Assembly: GCF_002993365.1 (NCBI RefSeq)
Contig: NZ_PVNP01000196.1
Coordinates: 20,912-84,911 of the forward strand
Source: Marisediminitalea alba
Lineage (GTDB): Bacteria; Pseudomonadota; Gammaproteobacteria; Enterobacterales; Alteromonadaceae
Length of the DNA stretch: 64,000 bases
Reading direction: 5' to 3'
Shown here: positions 1-9,871 of the stretch, one piece after another
Numbering within the stretch: position 1 is the stretch's first letter
Layout of the letters: each line of letters starts with the position of its first letter
Program-made: the position numbers and the translations under genes
Notes under the pieces: model-generated
Told to the model about the DNA's origin: nothing
The model's input: the letters and a program-made list of their open reading frames with translations, nothing else
Databases searched by the model: none

Positions 1-413
1 TTCTGGGTAAACTTCGCCAGCCGGTCGCGTAACTCTACCACTAATCTTTCCGCGGTTTTCTTACCGATACCAGGCAGCTTGGTCAGCGAGGTTACGTCTT
101 CGTGCTGAACCACCTGTAAAAACTGTTTAGCAGACATTCCGGATAAGATGGCCAACCCCAGTTTCGGCCCCACGCCATTAGCCTTAATAAGCTCACGAAA
201 CAGGCCACGCTCCAGTTTATCGGCAAAGCCAAATAGCAGCTGGGCATCTTCACGCACCACAAAATGCGTGTATAACGTGCAGGTCTCTCCCACCGCGGGT
301 AACTGGTAAAAACTGGTCATGGGAAGCTGCAGCTCATAACCCACACCGCCTGCATCTACCAACACATCAGGTGGTGCTTTTTCCAATAGCTGGCCGTGAA
401 TACGTCCAATCAT
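1..413 (-). CDS. ruvA: Holliday junction branch-migration protein RuvA (3' end outside window)
   Basis: RuvA binds the four-way Holliday junction as a tetramer and loads the RuvB motor during recombinational repair. The visible part is about 137 codons, starting [10 protein letters not shown], which is the typical RuvA start (OB-fold domain I). It continues into the helix-hairpin-helix region ([13 protein letters not shown] and [13 protein letters not shown]), which contacts DNA. The family is about 200 residues long, so the C-terminal RuvB-binding domain lies off the left edge. The gene follows ruvC by 42 bp on the same strand, the usual ruvC-ruvA(-ruvB) operon. Identity is secure; only the truncation by the window limits the call. 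Confidence 0.95.
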   Translation of the reverse strand, partial: MIGRIHGQLLEKAPPDVLVDAGGVGYELQLPMTSFYQLPAVGETCTLYTHFVVREDAQLLFGFADKLERGLFRELIKANGVGPKLGLAILSGMSAKQFLQVVQHEDVTSLTKLPGIGKKTAERLVVELRDRLAKFTQ

Positions 414-455
414 GATATTCTTTTACTCCGTTTTGCTATGCTCGAAGTGAGGCGT

Positions 456-974
456 TTACCGCAACCGACCGCGTACCGTTTTACGCGCCTGGCCGGCTAA
501 CTTCACCAGGTTTTGCTCACTGTGGGCATGACATAATGCCACTGCCAGCGCATCGGCCGCATCGGCCTGCGGTGTGCCGGATAACCCTAACAGGTGTTTC
601 ACCATATGCTGCACCTGGGTTTTATCGGCGCCACCGGTGCCTACCACAGCTTGCTTTATTTGCCGGGCGGAATACTCTGACACACTTAAACTGGCCTGCG
701 TTGCGGCAATCATCGCCGCTCCCCTGGCATGGCCCAGCTTTAATGCTGAGTCGGGGTTGCGGGCCAGAAACACCTGCTCAATGGCCAGGCAATCCGGTTT
801 AAACTGCTCGATTAACTCACTCACACCAATAAAAATTTTGTCCAGCCGGGGCGCCAATGGTTTATCGGTTAAACGAATACAACCGCTGGCCACATAATGT
901 AATTTGCCCTGATGCCGACGAATTAAACCATAGCCGGTGACGCGAGAACCTGGATCTATACCCAGTATTACCAT
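456..974 (-). CDS. ruvC: Crossover junction endodeoxyribonuclease RuvC
   Basis: RuvC is the dimeric resolvase that cuts Holliday junctions symmetrically. The 172-residue product has the full family length. It starts MVILGIDPGSRVTGYG, carrying the first catalytic aspartate. It also has the catalytic glutamate in LAIEQVF and the C-terminal acidic pair in ADAADALAVALCHA. The start codon overlaps the last base of nudB, so the gene sits in an aspS-nudB-ruvC-ruvA transcription unit. yebC, which lies next to ruvC in many gammaproteobacteria, is absent here. Confidence 0.96.
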   Translation of the reverse strand: MVILGIDPGSRVTGYGLIRRHQGKLHYVASGCIRLTDKPLAPRLDKIFIGVSELIEQFKPDCLAIEQVFLARNPDSALKLGHARGAAMIAATQASLSVSEYSARQIKQAVVGTGGADKTQVQHMVKHLLGLSGTPQADAADALAVALCHAHSEQNLVKLAGQARKTVRGRLR

Positions 975-1414
975 TATTTTGACTCAGGTACAAATGCCAG
1001 AATGGCAGCTTGATTAGAAGGTGACCAAACACGCTCTGCGGCAACGGATTTTTCAACCCATTCGTAAGCGGAGTGTTCGGTTAAGATGATAGGTGCCTGA
1101 CTGCTGATTTGTACTACGAACACGTATTCTGTGTTCACAAAGGCATCGGGGGGATAGCGGTAGCGCCACTCGGGGCGGATCTCATACTGATTAATGTGCT
1201 GGCAATCAATAATGTCACCTGACTCGGGAGACAGCATAACGCCAGTTTCCTCAGCGACTTCACGATAGGCTGTCGCGAGCGGCAGTTCGCCTTCTTCGAT
1301 GGTGCCGGTCACCGACTGCCAGAAATCCGCATCATCATTGCGCTGCATAATAAGCACCTGGTTGTGCTCATTGTAGAGCACAACCAGGACCGACTCGGGA
1401 CGCTTATAAGCCAT
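974..1414 (-). CDS. nudB: Nudix hydrolase NudB (dihydroneopterin triphosphate / dATP pyrophosphatase)
   Basis: NudB removes pyrophosphate from dihydroneopterin triphosphate in folate synthesis and also acts on dATP. The 146-residue protein has a complete Nudix box around residues 37-59: G-x5-E-x7-REVAEETG, giving the metal-binding REVAEE helix. The N-terminus [14 protein letters not shown] is typical of the family. The ATG shares one base with the aspS stop codon, and the stop touches the ruvC start, so all three are translationally coupled. Confidence 0.93.
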   Translation of the reverse strand: MAYKRPESVLVVLYNEHNQVLIMQRNDDADFWQSVTGTIEEGELPLATAYREVAEETGVMLSPESGDIIDCQHINQYEIRPEWRYRYPPDAFVNTEYVFVVQISSQAPIILTEHSAYEWVEKSVAAERVWSPSNQAAILAFVPESK

Positions 1415-3177
1415 TATTCGGCGTCTTTCTTCACTGTTGCGATGGCCAAATCGGCCAGTTGCTGAGGATTAGCCGGGCTCGGCGCATCGGTCAGCGGACA
1501 AGCGGCAGTGGTGGTTTTCGGGAACGCCATCACATCACGGATAGAGGTAGCACCGGTCATCAGCATCACCAGACGATCAAGGCCGAAAGCCAGACCAGCG
1601 TGTGGTGGTGCACCGTAGCGCAGCGCCTCAAGCAGGAAGCCAAATTTCAGCTCGGCTTCTTCTTTCTCAATACCCAGAATGCTGAACACTGCCGATTGCA
1701 TGGCCTGGTCGTGGATACGAACCGAACCACCGCCTAATTCAACACCATTTAACACCATGTCATAGGCATCAGATAAAGCGGTTTCAGGCGCTTGTGCCAG
1801 TTGCTCCGGCGTTAAGTTGCGCGGTGCAGTAAACGGATGGTGCAGCGCGTGCAACTGACCATCGGCTTCTTCGAACATTGGGAAGTCAACCACCCACAGC
1901 GGGCGCCAATCACCTTCCAACAACTCAAAATCTTCACCCAGCTTCAGGCGTAATGCCCCCATGGCTTCGGTAACAACCGTTGCATTATCAGCGCCAAATA
2001 ACAGAATATCGCCATCTTCAGCACCGGTACGAGCAAGGATTTCACTAACGATTTCAGCGTTAAGGAATTTAAGGATTGGCGACTGTAACCCCTCCAGGCC
2101 GTTGGCTTTTTCGTTAACTTTGACCCAGGCCAGACCTTTCGCGCCGTAAATGCCGACAAACTTGGTGTACTCATCAATTTGCTTACGCGACAGCGATGCA
2201 CCACCCGGTACACGGATAGCAGCAACGCGTCCTTTCGGATCGTTGGCCGGGCCACTGAACACTTTAAAGTCAACGTTTGCCAGCAAGTCTGCCACATCGG
2301 TCAGTTCCAGCGGGTTACGTAAGTCCGGCTTGTCACTACCGTAGCGCTTCATCGCTTCGGCGTAGGTCATTTGTGGGAAGTCGCCTAAGTCGACATCAAG
2401 CATTTGCTTAAACAAATCGCGGATCAGACCTTCGGTAATGGCCATTACGCCATCGGCACCTAAGAAGGTGGTTTCGATATCGATTTGGGTAAATTCCGGC
2501 TGACGATCGGCACGCAAATCTTCATCACGGAAACACTTAACGATTTGGTAGTAGCGGTCCATGCCCGACATCATCAGCAATTGCTTAAACAATTGTGGTG
2601 ACTGCGGCAAAGCGAAAAATTCGCCTTTGTGGGTTCGGCTTGGAACCAGATAATCACGGGCCCCTTCTGGTGTGGCTTTAGTCAGAATTGGGGTTTCGAT
2701 GTCAAGGAAGCCTTCGCCTTCCAGATAACGGCGAACCGCTGCAGTCACCTTGGCGCGAAACTGCAGTTTATTGCTCATTACCGGGCGACGCAGATCCAGA
2801 TAGCGATAACGTAAACGCTGTTCTTCAGAGTTTTCCTGATTCCAGTCCAGTGGTAACACGGCCGACTTATTAAAGATTTCCAGGCCCGTACCCAGAATTT
2901 CCACTTCACCGGTGGTCATTTGCTTATTGACCTGTCCTTCAGGACGAGCGCGCACTGTGCCAGTTAACTTGATACAGAATTCGGCACGCAGTGTATTGGC
3001 CAACGCCTGCACTTCGGGTAAATTCGGGTCAAAAACAACCTGTACTAAGCCTTCGCGGTCGCGCAGATCGATAAAAATCAGGCCTCCTAAGTCGCGGCGT
3101 TTGTTTACCCAGCCACACAGCGTGACTTCTTGTCCAATATAAGATGCGTTAATTTTCCCACAGTAATCTGTGCGCAT
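1414..3177 (-). CDS. aspS: Aspartyl-tRNA synthetase
   Basis: A class II aminoacyl-tRNA synthetase that charges tRNA-Asp in the cytoplasm. The 587-residue length and start [20 protein letters not shown] match bacterial AspRS. It has an N-terminal OB-fold anticodon-binding domain, class II motif 2 ([21 protein letters not shown]), the bacterial GAD insertion in the middle, and motif 3 near the C-terminus ([15 protein letters not shown]). It heads the aspS-nudB-ruvC-ruvA run. The 196-bp gap to the divergent DUF72 gene must hold its promoter; a TATACT -10-like hexamer with a weak -35 lies close to the start of that gene. Confidence 0.97.
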   Translation of the reverse strand: MRTDYCGKINASYIGQEVTLCGWVNKRRDLGGLIFIDLRDREGLVQVVFDPNLPEVQALANTLRAEFCIKLTGTVRARPEGQVNKQMTTGEVEILGTGLEIFNKSAVLPLDWNQENSEEQRLRYRYLDLRRPVMSNKLQFRAKVTAAVRRYLEGEGFLDIETPILTKATPEGARDYLVPSRTHKGEFFALPQSPQLFKQLLMMSGMDRYYQIVKCFRDEDLRADRQPEFTQIDIETTFLGADGVMAITEGLIRDLFKQMLDVDLGDFPQMTYAEAMKRYGSDKPDLRNPLELTDVADLLANVDFKVFSGPANDPKGRVAAIRVPGGASLSRKQIDEYTKFVGIYGAKGLAWVKVNEKANGLEGLQSPILKFLNAEIVSEILARTGAEDGDILLFGADNATVVTEAMGALRLKLGEDFELLEGDWRPLWVVDFPMFEEADGQLHALHHPFTAPRNLTPEQLAQAPETALSDAYDMVLNGVELGGGSVRIHDQAMQSAVFSILGIEKEEAELKFGFLLEALRYGAPPHAGLAFGLDRLVMLMTGATSIRDVMAFPKTTTAACPLTDAPSPANPQQLADLAIATVKKDAE

Positions 3178-3373
3178 GGTCTTCGACCCCTAATTACTTT
3201 GTTAGCTATTTTGTGGTTGCGTGAAGGTGCTGGCTATACCGACCTGAATCTACCGATAATCACCTGATTATTCCTTTACCTGCTTTACCGGCATGAGGAT
3301 AATGACCGCCAACACGTCTGTTATGTTTTAAATTTAAGGCCGCATAGTATAAACAAATGCTACCCAAAGCCCA

Positions 3374-4261
3374 ATGACAAATATCCAATCAACCAGCACA
3401 TTAGGCCCTGTTTTTATCGGTCTTCCCCAATGGCAGCACAGTAGCTGGCCAAAACGCTGGTTTGCTAACCGATCGGGCACGCAACTGGCCGATTACGCAA
3501 GGCAACTAAACAGTGTTGAGGGAAATACCACATTTTATCACCTACCCTCGCCTCAGACCTTGGATAACTGGGCAGCGGCAACACCAGCAGATTTTCGTTT
3601 CACGTTTAAATTTCATAGTGACATCAGTCACAAAAGCAGCTTACAGCATTGTGACCACCTGGTAACGGAGCAACTTAATCTGCTGGCTCGCTTAGAGCAT
3701 CGATTGGGCCAGCTGATGCTGCAGTTACCCGCCGGATTCGGTCCCGCTCAGCTACCGGTACTGGCAGCATTCCTTAAGCGTTTATCGCCGGCTTTCAGTT
3801 ATGCGGTGGAAGTCCGTCATCTGGCATTCTTTGCCAAGGGTGAGGAAGAGAAAGCCCTTAACAGGCTGCTTATGACGCATGGTGTTAACCGTGTGATAAT
3901 GGATACCCGGGCTTTGTTTACCGGGCCAGAGGATAGTGCGCTGACGGCCGAAGTGCGAACCAAGAAGCCACGGGTGCCAGTGAATGTTATCGCTACCTCA
4001 AATCAGCCGGTAATGCGCTTTGTGGGTAACAATAACGAGCAGGACAATGCGGCCTGTTTACAACCCTGGATAGATAAATGTCAGCAATGGCGGAAACAGG
4101 GTAAAGCCTGCTATTTATTTTTTCATCGTCCCGACAATCAGGACGCGCCCTGGTTGGCTCAGCAGTTTATTGCAGCGTATAATCAGCGTTTTCCGGACGC
4201 TGCCATACCAGCACTACACTTTGCTCCAGACCAGGATGATCTGCAAAACCAACTGTTCTGA
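3374..4261 (+). CDS. yecE: DUF72 family protein (YecE-like)
   Basis: A 295-residue member of the DUF72 (YecE) family, TIM-barrel-like proteins of unknown biochemical function. Family hallmarks are the N-terminal GLPQWQHSSW and NSVEGNTTFYHLPSPQTLDNWAAATPADFRFTFKFH block and the YAVEVRHLAFF segment. Near the C-terminus, CYLFFHRPDNQDAPWLAQQF replaces the more usual HNH-type wording. No signal peptide is seen. It is transcribed away from aspS and converges on the next gene with a 15-bp gap. The family call is firm; no function is proposed. Confidence 0.88.
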   Translation: MTNIQSTSTLGPVFIGLPQWQHSSWPKRWFANRSGTQLADYARQLNSVEGNTTFYHLPSPQTLDNWAAATPADFRFTFKFHSDISHKSSLQHCDHLVTEQLNLLARLEHRLGQLMLQLPAGFGPAQLPVLAAFLKRLSPAFSYAVEVRHLAFFAKGEEEKALNRLLMTHGVNRVIMDTRALFTGPEDSALTAEVRTKKPRVPVNVIATSNQPVMRFVGNNNEQDNAACLQPWIDKCQQWRKQGKACYLFFHRPDNQDAPWLAQQFIAAYNQRFPDAAIPALHFAPDQDDLQNQLF

Positions 4262-4276
4262 TAAACCTGATTGGGT

Positions 4277-5704
4277 TTAAGTACGCGAGCGTGAACTGCG
4301 TCGGCGACGAGTGGAATGTTTCTGGTTTTTGAGGCGAATATAGAAGTAGCTTAATACGGCGATAACGCCCATAAGTAAGCCAACAATAACAATTAACAGG
4401 TTATTAAAAGTGGCTTCTTTGCTGACCGCTTCTTTTTCACTTTCGAGTGTTTGATTGAGCGACAGAATTTCTCGCTGAGTGCTGCGCTGCATGGCTGCGA
4501 AATCCTGAGAAATCTGATCCATTGTGAGGCTTAATACACGGTTTCGCTCTGCGTCCATCCAGGCAATCAGCTCTTCATAGGCTGATGTAATACCTGCAAT
4601 ATTATTATTCGCTGCGGCAAGACCAACCTGATTGAGTAAATGTTGGCGGGTAGTCAGGTAAGTCAATAAAACGTCTTCCTCATTGCCCATCGTCACCGAC
4701 GCCTGTAGCGACTTTGCGGCAGACAGATCACCGGATTCAATCAAATAAGTAATTTTATTCAGAGTATATAACTTTGGCGCTGAAAGTTGCGGGTGTTCAT
4801 CCAGCCAGTCTTCAATTTTACGGTTCCAGCGTACCACCAGATCCATGTTCTGTTGCTGCACATTCGCATGCATAAGCCAGTAGCCAGCAATAAACTGCCC
4901 TTTGATACTGCCACTTTCAGCACTCTCTTCCAGCAGCGTAAGGGCAACCGTCTCCATGTCTTGCCACTGATTATCTGCTGCCATAATAGCCAGTAACTTA
5001 TCGTGTAGCGCTATGCCAGCTTCGCCGCCAACATCTTTTGAAAAGTCGACCAACTGACGAACTTTTTCCAGTGCCCGGTCAAACCACTGCATGGCAACCA
5101 GTAACTCTATTTGCTGATTCAACACTTCACGCCAGCTGACATAATTACTTTGTGCCCAGAACGCTTCCTGAGCCTGATTAAAGTATTCCAGCGCCGACAT
5201 AACGTTGCCGGTCTGAATATCTGCCACACCAATATCAAACAATATTTGTGCTTTATCTTCAGCGGATAAACGACGGGATAGCAGACCAAGCAACTGTTGT
5301 TTACTCGACTCTACGTCATCGGGAGAAGCGATGGCCTGATAGCGCAGTTTGGCCCGCAAAGTAAATGCCTGTGAACGATAATCCTGACGACGAACGGCTG
5401 TGGTCAGCACTTCATCGGCCATGCTGCGAACGGGTTCGAAGTTTTCCTGCTGTGCTGTGATAAGTAACTTGTAAGCCAGAATAGCATTTTCTGCAGCATC
5501 GGCATGCAATGCATTGGCGCTGGCGAGTAACTCATTAACCTGGTCGATTTGTAGATTGGCGGGCGTATTTTTTGCGCGAATGATGTCATTTAACCGGGTG
5601 ACGATCTGCGATTCTTTCATTGCCTGTGCCTGAGCAGGCTGTCCACAAAATATGACAATAAAGCTTGCTACAATAATCCAGATGTTAATACGTGCTTCCA
5701 TCAC
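4277..5704 (-). CDS. Membrane-anchored helical-repeat (TPR-like) protein of unknown function
   Basis: A 475-residue protein with an N-terminal signal peptide (IWIIVASFIVIFCGQPAQAQA). A long all-helical region has TPR-like pairs (for example ILFDIGVADIQTGNVMSALEYFNQAQEAF and LVAMQWFDRALEKVRQLVDF). There is a predicted coiled coil near residues 395-425, one transmembrane helix (LLIVIVGLLMGVIAVLSYFYI) and a very basic tail rich in RRRRSSRSR. This layout puts the repeats in the periplasm and the basic tail in the cytoplasm. It resembles sensor or scaffold proteins whose kinase or cyclase domain is missing. It lies downstream of glrR on the same strand, with a 162-bp gap. I do not recognise a named family. 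Confidence 0.7.
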   Translation of the reverse strand: MMEARINIWIIVASFIVIFCGQPAQAQAMKESQIVTRLNDIIRAKNTPANLQIDQVNELLASANALHADAAENAILAYKLLITAQQENFEPVRSMADEVLTTAVRRQDYRSQAFTLRAKLRYQAIASPDDVESSKQQLLGLLSRRLSAEDKAQILFDIGVADIQTGNVMSALEYFNQAQEAFWAQSNYVSWREVLNQQIELLVAMQWFDRALEKVRQLVDFSKDVGGEAGIALHDKLLAIMAADNQWQDMETVALTLLEESAESGSIKGQFIAGYWLMHANVQQQNMDLVVRWNRKIEDWLDEHPQLSAPKLYTLNKITYLIESGDLSAAKSLQASVTMGNEEDVLLTYLTTRQHLLNQVGLAAANNNIAGITSAYEELIAWMDAERNRVLSLTMDQISQDFAAMQRSTQREILSLNQTLESEKEAVSKEATFNNLLIVIVGLLMGVIAVLSYFYIRLKNQKHSTRRRRSSRSRT

Positions 5705-5825
5705 TACCGGTCAAAAGTATACTGTCGTCCAATATCGACACACTATCCCATGACTGACTCTTTTTGCCAACCTAAAAATGGCTGCTGTTTACGCTTTATT
5801 AACTATCGATGGAAGGCCCGGATAC

Positions 5826-5846
5826 CCGGAGGACGTTGTCCCCCGG
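5826..5846. terminator. Short hairpin downstream of glrR
   Basis: A GC-rich stem (arms 5826-5834 and 5838-5846, one mismatch, 3-nt GTT loop) lies 20 bp past the glrR stop codon. No U-run follows on either strand, so it could be a weak terminator or an isolated palindrome. Confidence 0.35.
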
Positions 5847-5866
5847 CGTTACCAGATAAGATCAGC

Positions 5867-7207
5867 CTAGCGGAAGTCGCCGGCGTCGAGGCTATGTTTT
5901 TTCATCAATTTATGCATGTCGGTGCGGTTGCGGCCGGCGAGCTCAGCTGCACGGGTGACATTACCGTCGGTCATTTTAAGCAGTTTAAACAGATATTTCT
6001 GTTCAAAGGCATCGCGGGCTTCGGTCAGGGTTGGCCAGCTTTGACGCGTGGCAGACAGCGCCTGTTCAACCAGGTGTAACGGCACCACAGGCGTTTGCGT
6101 GAGGGCGACACACTGCTCCACCACGTTTACCAGCTGGCGTACATTGCCCGGCCAGTCACTTTTTACCAGTAATTGCATGGCATCTTCAGAAAACTGAGTA
6201 ACCTTTACACCGTGGCGCTCAGCACTTTGTTTGAGCAGGCTGCGGGCCAGTAGCGGAATATCTTCGCTGCGTTGTTTTAGTGCAGGTAATTTAAGGTTAA
6301 CCACATTCAGGCGATAAAACAGATCTTCCCGAAAACTGCCCTCTTCCATTTCCTTGTGTAAATCTTTGTGCGTTGCAGAAATCACCCGGACATCGATATC
6401 CACCGACTTACTGCTGCCCACCGGTCGGATCTGACGTTCTTGTAGTGCACGGAGTAACTTAACCTGCAGAGTCATGGGCATATCGCCAATTTCGTCGAGG
6501 AACAAGGTGCCGCCATGAGCTTCTCTGAACAGGCCCTGGTTAGCGGTAACGGCGCCGGTAAAAGCCCCTTTTACGTGACCGAATAATTCTGACTCCAGCA
6601 GGTTCTCCGGCAGCGCGCCGCAGTTAATAGCGACAAACGGGTAATCCGCACGATCGCTGGCACGATGTATGGCATTTGCCAGCAACTCTTTACCCGTGCC
6701 GCTGGCGCCGGTAACCAGCACACTGACTTCCCGCTTGGCAATACGGTATGCCTGATCGAGCACATGTAACATTTCAGGTGAACGGGTAATAATTTCCTTA
6801 CACCACTCGCCCGGCTCAGCCGCTTTTGAATGTTGCAGCGCCTTACCCAGCAACTCCCGTAGTTTATCGTGATCTACCGGCTTGGTTAAGAAGCCAAACA
6901 CGCCGCGCTGGGTTGCTTCAACCGCGTCTGAGATGGTGCCGTGGGCAGTCATCAGGATCACCGGTATATCAGAGCGGATGGCCATAATTTCTTCAAACAG
7001 GCTGAGGCCGTCCAGTCCCGGCATTCGCAGGTCACTTAGCACCAAATCAAAGGTGCCGGTGTTGATTTTTTTGAGGGCTGCCTGGCCATCTTCCACTGCG
7101 GTTACCTGAAACCCTTCGCTTTGCAGACGAATGGTCATTAAGCGTAACAGGCTTTGATCGTCATCGACCAAAAGAATATGCGATGGCTGCTCTGCGTTAA
7201 CACTCAC
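5867..7207 (-). CDS. glrR: Sigma-54-dependent response regulator GlrR (QseF)
   Basis: A 446-residue NtrC-type activator. An N-terminal receiver carries phospho-acceptor Asp59 in LVLSDLRMPGLDG. The AAA+ ATPase has Walker A (GASGTGKE, about residue 170), the sigma-54 contact loop GAFTGA and Walker B (GGTLFLDEIGDM). A C-terminal Fis-type helix-turn-helix ends the protein. It starts with GTG inside the qseG stop (GTGA overlap). Its partner kinase and lipoprotein lie directly upstream, giving the glrK-qseG-glrR order known from enterobacteria, where the system controls envelope-stress and small-RNA genes. Its targets in this organism cannot be read here. Confidence 0.92.
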   Translation of the reverse strand: MSVNAEQPSHILLVDDDQSLLRLMTIRLQSEGFQVTAVEDGQAALKKINTGTFDLVLSDLRMPGLDGLSLFEEIMAIRSDIPVILMTAHGTISDAVEATQRGVFGFLTKPVDHDKLRELLGKALQHSKAAEPGEWCKEIITRSPEMLHVLDQAYRIAKREVSVLVTGASGTGKELLANAIHRASDRADYPFVAINCGALPENLLESELFGHVKGAFTGAVTANQGLFREAHGGTLFLDEIGDMPMTLQVKLLRALQERQIRPVGSSKSVDIDVRVISATHKDLHKEMEEGSFREDLFYRLNVVNLKLPALKQRSEDIPLLARSLLKQSAERHGVKVTQFSEDAMQLLVKSDWPGNVRQLVNVVEQCVALTQTPVVPLHLVEQALSATRQSWPTLTEARDAFEQKYLFKLLKMTDGNVTRAAELAGRNRTDMHKLMKKHSLDAGDFR

Positions 7208-7785
7208 TGCTGTGTCTCCTCTTCCTGACTCATCAGGTTTGATTCGATATTGAGTAATGCCTCAAGCTGGGCTTTTAACTCATTAATTTGGTTTTCCTGG
7301 GCCTCAATGGTTTTATCCTGGCCGTTATTCATTTTGCTGAGCAGTGTTACTGCCGACTCAAACTCCAGCATATGTTCACTCGGCTTATGAATAATCGCTT
7401 TCATGCGCTGCTGATTTGCTGGCGATAATGCCGGCAGCAGTTGTTCAAACCAGTGCTGAGCGCGCAATCTGGCTTTGTAGGGTGTATTAACCGGCTGCGA
7501 CAAAATGACTTTTTGCAACAACATGTCGGGGGCATCCCCAAGCTGCTCAATCAGTGATTCCCGCTTTGGCCAGGTCATCTGGTCGACCTGCGCCCAGTAA
7601 TCAAGCCAGAAGCCTAAATCACAGCGGGCCGGATCCAATTGCATGTCTGACTGAAACACACAATCGTCCTCACTCGCCTCCAGCGTCGGTTGATAGTTGT
7701 CAGGTTGAGTCTGGGGTTCCTTTTCCGGTGTTAACGTACAACCGGTTAAAATAAGAGCTGCGCTCAGGGCAGCAAAGTGCTTCAT
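7204..7785 (-). CDS. qseG: QseG-like outer-membrane lipoprotein
   Basis: About 193 residues beginning MKHFAALSAALILTGC, a signal peptide with lipobox LTGC. I chose this ATG (7785-7783) because it follows the glrK stop directly and gives a proper lipoprotein signal; a longer in-frame extension would run back into glrK. The mature part is acidic and helical and ends in a coiled coil (about residues 155-185). In enterobacteria QseG binds the kinase QseE/GlrK in the periplasm and modulates it. Its position between the kinase and regulator genes, overlapping glrR by 4 bp, supports the same role. Confidence 0.82.
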   Translation of the reverse strand: MKHFAALSAALILTGCTLTPEKEPQTQPDNYQPTLEASEDDCVFQSDMQLDPARCDLGFWLDYWAQVDQMTWPKRESLIEQLGDAPDMLLQKVILSQPVNTPYKARLRAQHWFEQLLPALSPANQQRMKAIIHKPSEHMLEFESAVTLLSKMNNGQDKTIEAQENQINELKAQLEALLNIESNLMSQEEETQQ

Positions 7786-7787
7786 TG

Positions 7788-9245
7788 TTATTGGTCTTCC
7801 TGCTGAGGGATTACAACCCGAAAACAAACCTCGGCGTAATCTACGTCAATCACATTTACTTCTCCGTGCATGATCCTGGCACAATCCGCCACAATGGATA
7901 AGCCCAGTCCGGTGCCGATCACATTATCGTTTCGGGCACCATCGCCGCGCACAAAGGGTTCAAATAAATTACTAATTTTTTCCGGCGGAATTTTGCTACC
8001 GTGGTTAGCAACGTCTATCAGCGCGGTATCATTTTCAACAGCCACCCGGATATAAATGGTTTTGTCTAAGGCGCCGTGTGCCACCGCATTAGACAACAAA
8101 TTATCGAATATACGGCGCAATAGTTCAGCATCAGCGCTGATGCTGCTGGCTTCAATATTCACCGCTAATTTATGGTTCTGCAAGGCCAACTGATAATCTT
8201 CGATACACTGGCTAACCATTTGTTCCACATCCACCCGGGTAAAACTGGCCTGAGCCTGTTGTAACAGCAGGTTGTAATCCAGAAGTTTTTCAATCAACGT
8301 GTTTAACCGTGACGTACTGCTGGCCAGCAAACTCATGACTTCTTGCTGGGATTCGGATAGTGCTCCTACCGTACCATCGGTAAGTAATGCACACCCTTCC
8401 TTTATACTCGCTAACGGGGTTTTTAATTCGTGAGCGGCGTGTCTTAGCAGCGCAGTGCGAATATGCTCCAGTTGCGCCAGCCGCTCGCCCAGCCAGTGAA
8501 GATCTTTCTCTACACCGACCAGTTCTTTGGGTGCCCGGGTCGACAGCGGCGGCAATCGGCCTTGTTGTCTGGCAAGCATGCGGATGATTAATTTTAACTT
8601 ACGCACCGGGTTGATAACCAACTGGCTGCCTAACAAAATCAGCGCCAGCGATACCGATACTAACAATGCGCTCAGCCAGGACTGCTTAGCCTGCATGTCT
8701 GCCACGTCCTGGCGCTGTACCGTTAAGCGCGCCTCAATGGCATCATCCACACTTTCGTGAACATCCACCAGCGCTGTGCGCAAACGTCCCAGCCCGGGCG
8801 CTAAATCGGCTTCGCTGGTAAAGGCTGAAAAAGATTTAAGTTCGGCCAGAACAGTATTTACCGATTCACAGCCATCTACGCTGACCTTAGCATCGCAGAG
8901 TGCCGCATAGCGTTCATCAAAACGTATTAACGCATTTTGCACCAACCGTTCCGCGACGTCGTTTTTAAGTACCTGATACTGGCGCAAAGCACGCTCAAGC
9001 ACCACGCTGGCACTTTCGAGTTGTTGCACTTTCGAGACGATACCCGCTATTTGCTGAGTTTCATCAATGGTCATCCGACTAACTCTGGTTAAGTCGGTAT
9101 GACTTTGCCACAACAAGGCGGCCAACGGGATGAGGGCAACTAAAAAGCTGCCGATAATGAGCTGACGTAACGACCCTAAACGCAAGAGCGAACCACTATC
9201 TATTAAACGTGACGCAAGCATCGCATAGCGTTGAGAGTTCGACAA
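7788..9245 (-). CDS. glrK: Sensor histidine kinase GlrK (QseE)
   Basis: A 485-residue membrane kinase. TM1 lies near residues 28-46 (LIIGSFLVALIPLAALLW), followed by a periplasmic helical sensor region of about 140 residues and TM2 (LSALLVSVSLALILLGSQLVI). Then come a HAMP segment, a HisKA domain with the phosphorylated His in HAAHELKTPLASIKEG, and a HATPase with N box (DNLLSNAVAHG) and G box (GTGLGLSIV). It is the first gene of a three-gene operon with qseG and glrR. The signal sensed is unknown. Confidence 0.9.
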   Translation of the reverse strand: MSNSQRYAMLASRLIDSGSLLRLGSLRQLIIGSFLVALIPLAALLWQSHTDLTRVSRMTIDETQQIAGIVSKVQQLESASVVLERALRQYQVLKNDVAERLVQNALIRFDERYAALCDAKVSVDGCESVNTVLAELKSFSAFTSEADLAPGLGRLRTALVDVHESVDDAIEARLTVQRQDVADMQAKQSWLSALLVSVSLALILLGSQLVINPVRKLKLIIRMLARQQGRLPPLSTRAPKELVGVEKDLHWLGERLAQLEHIRTALLRHAAHELKTPLASIKEGCALLTDGTVGALSESQQEVMSLLASSTSRLNTLIEKLLDYNLLLQQAQASFTRVDVEQMVSQCIEDYQLALQNHKLAVNIEASSISADAELLRRIFDNLLSNAVAHGALDKTIYIRVAVENDTALIDVANHGSKIPPEKISNLFEPFVRGDGARNDNVIGTGLGLSIVADCARIMHGEVNVIDVDYAEVCFRVVIPQQEDQ

Positions 9246-9300
9246 CGTGTTAACGCCTATTTGGCAAATTCACCGGACTAAATGGCTGCAAAACGCTGAT

Positions 9301-9549
9301 TTACACTGACAGCGACAGTACTTCACGGCCATAATCTGAACTGATTAATTCGGCTTCACTGATTTTGCCATCTTCGTTGATATCGATGTCACCAAACTCG
9401 CGCAACAAATCGGTGTTTTTTACTGCTTCGCGCAGGGTAATAAATCCATCATCGTCAGAGTCCATCTTTTCCATGAATTCCTGACTGGTTGGAATCGCTG
9501 CTGCTGAAAAGGTTGTTACCGCTGCTAAGGCCAGAATAATAGTACGCAT
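9301..9549 (-). CDS. Secreted EF-hand protein
   Basis: A small 82-residue protein with a signal peptide (MRTIILALAAVTTFSAAA) and two EF-hand-like calcium loops: DSDDDGFITLRE (complete 12-residue loop) and DINEDGKISEAE. It is probably exported to the periplasm. It lies 55 bp upstream of glrK on the same strand, so it may be co-transcribed with the kinase operon. This is inferred from spacing only. A role as a calcium buffer or sensor is plausible but unproven. Confidence 0.75.
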   Translation of the reverse strand: MRTIILALAAVTTFSAAAIPTSQEFMEKMDSDDDGFITLREAVKNTDLLREFGDIDINEDGKISEAELISSDYGREVLSLSV

Positions 9550-9871
9550 GGCTGTCTCCGCTTATTGTCTTTATTCGGTTATGTTTCCTTACCAGAGCAG
9601 AACTCGTACCAAAACATCATTTTATATACTTTTCATATACTTAAATATAATCACCAGATATTTCGGCGTTCTGACAACACTTATTTGTTGCTATTAAGCA
9701 ACAGTTCTTTGCAAGAAAGGCCCGCTCGTTAGCAGCGTTTTTGTAATAACGGTAAAGCCACCAAGCTACTTTCAATGCTCGCAGCCCCGCAGATAAAGCA
9801 AATAAAGCCGCGAGTAAACTTGTGAAAACCCAGGGCTTGGATTACTTTTAATGCATCAGTATGTTTGGTAA
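9550..9871. other. Intergenic region between EF-hand gene and porin gene
   Basis: A 322-bp divergent gap with no convincing small gene. It is AT-rich near 9620-9660 and should hold promoters for both flanking genes. A perfect 6-bp inverted repeat (TGTTGC ... GCAACA, 9686-9703) is the only clear structure and could be an operator or small hairpin. No confident -35/-10 pair was seen. Confidence 0.5.

Noticed and set aside
9686..9703. sigma-54 promoter or GlrR site upstream of the porin
   Set aside because: No TGGCAC-N5-TTGC match was found; the inverted repeat alone is too short to assign.
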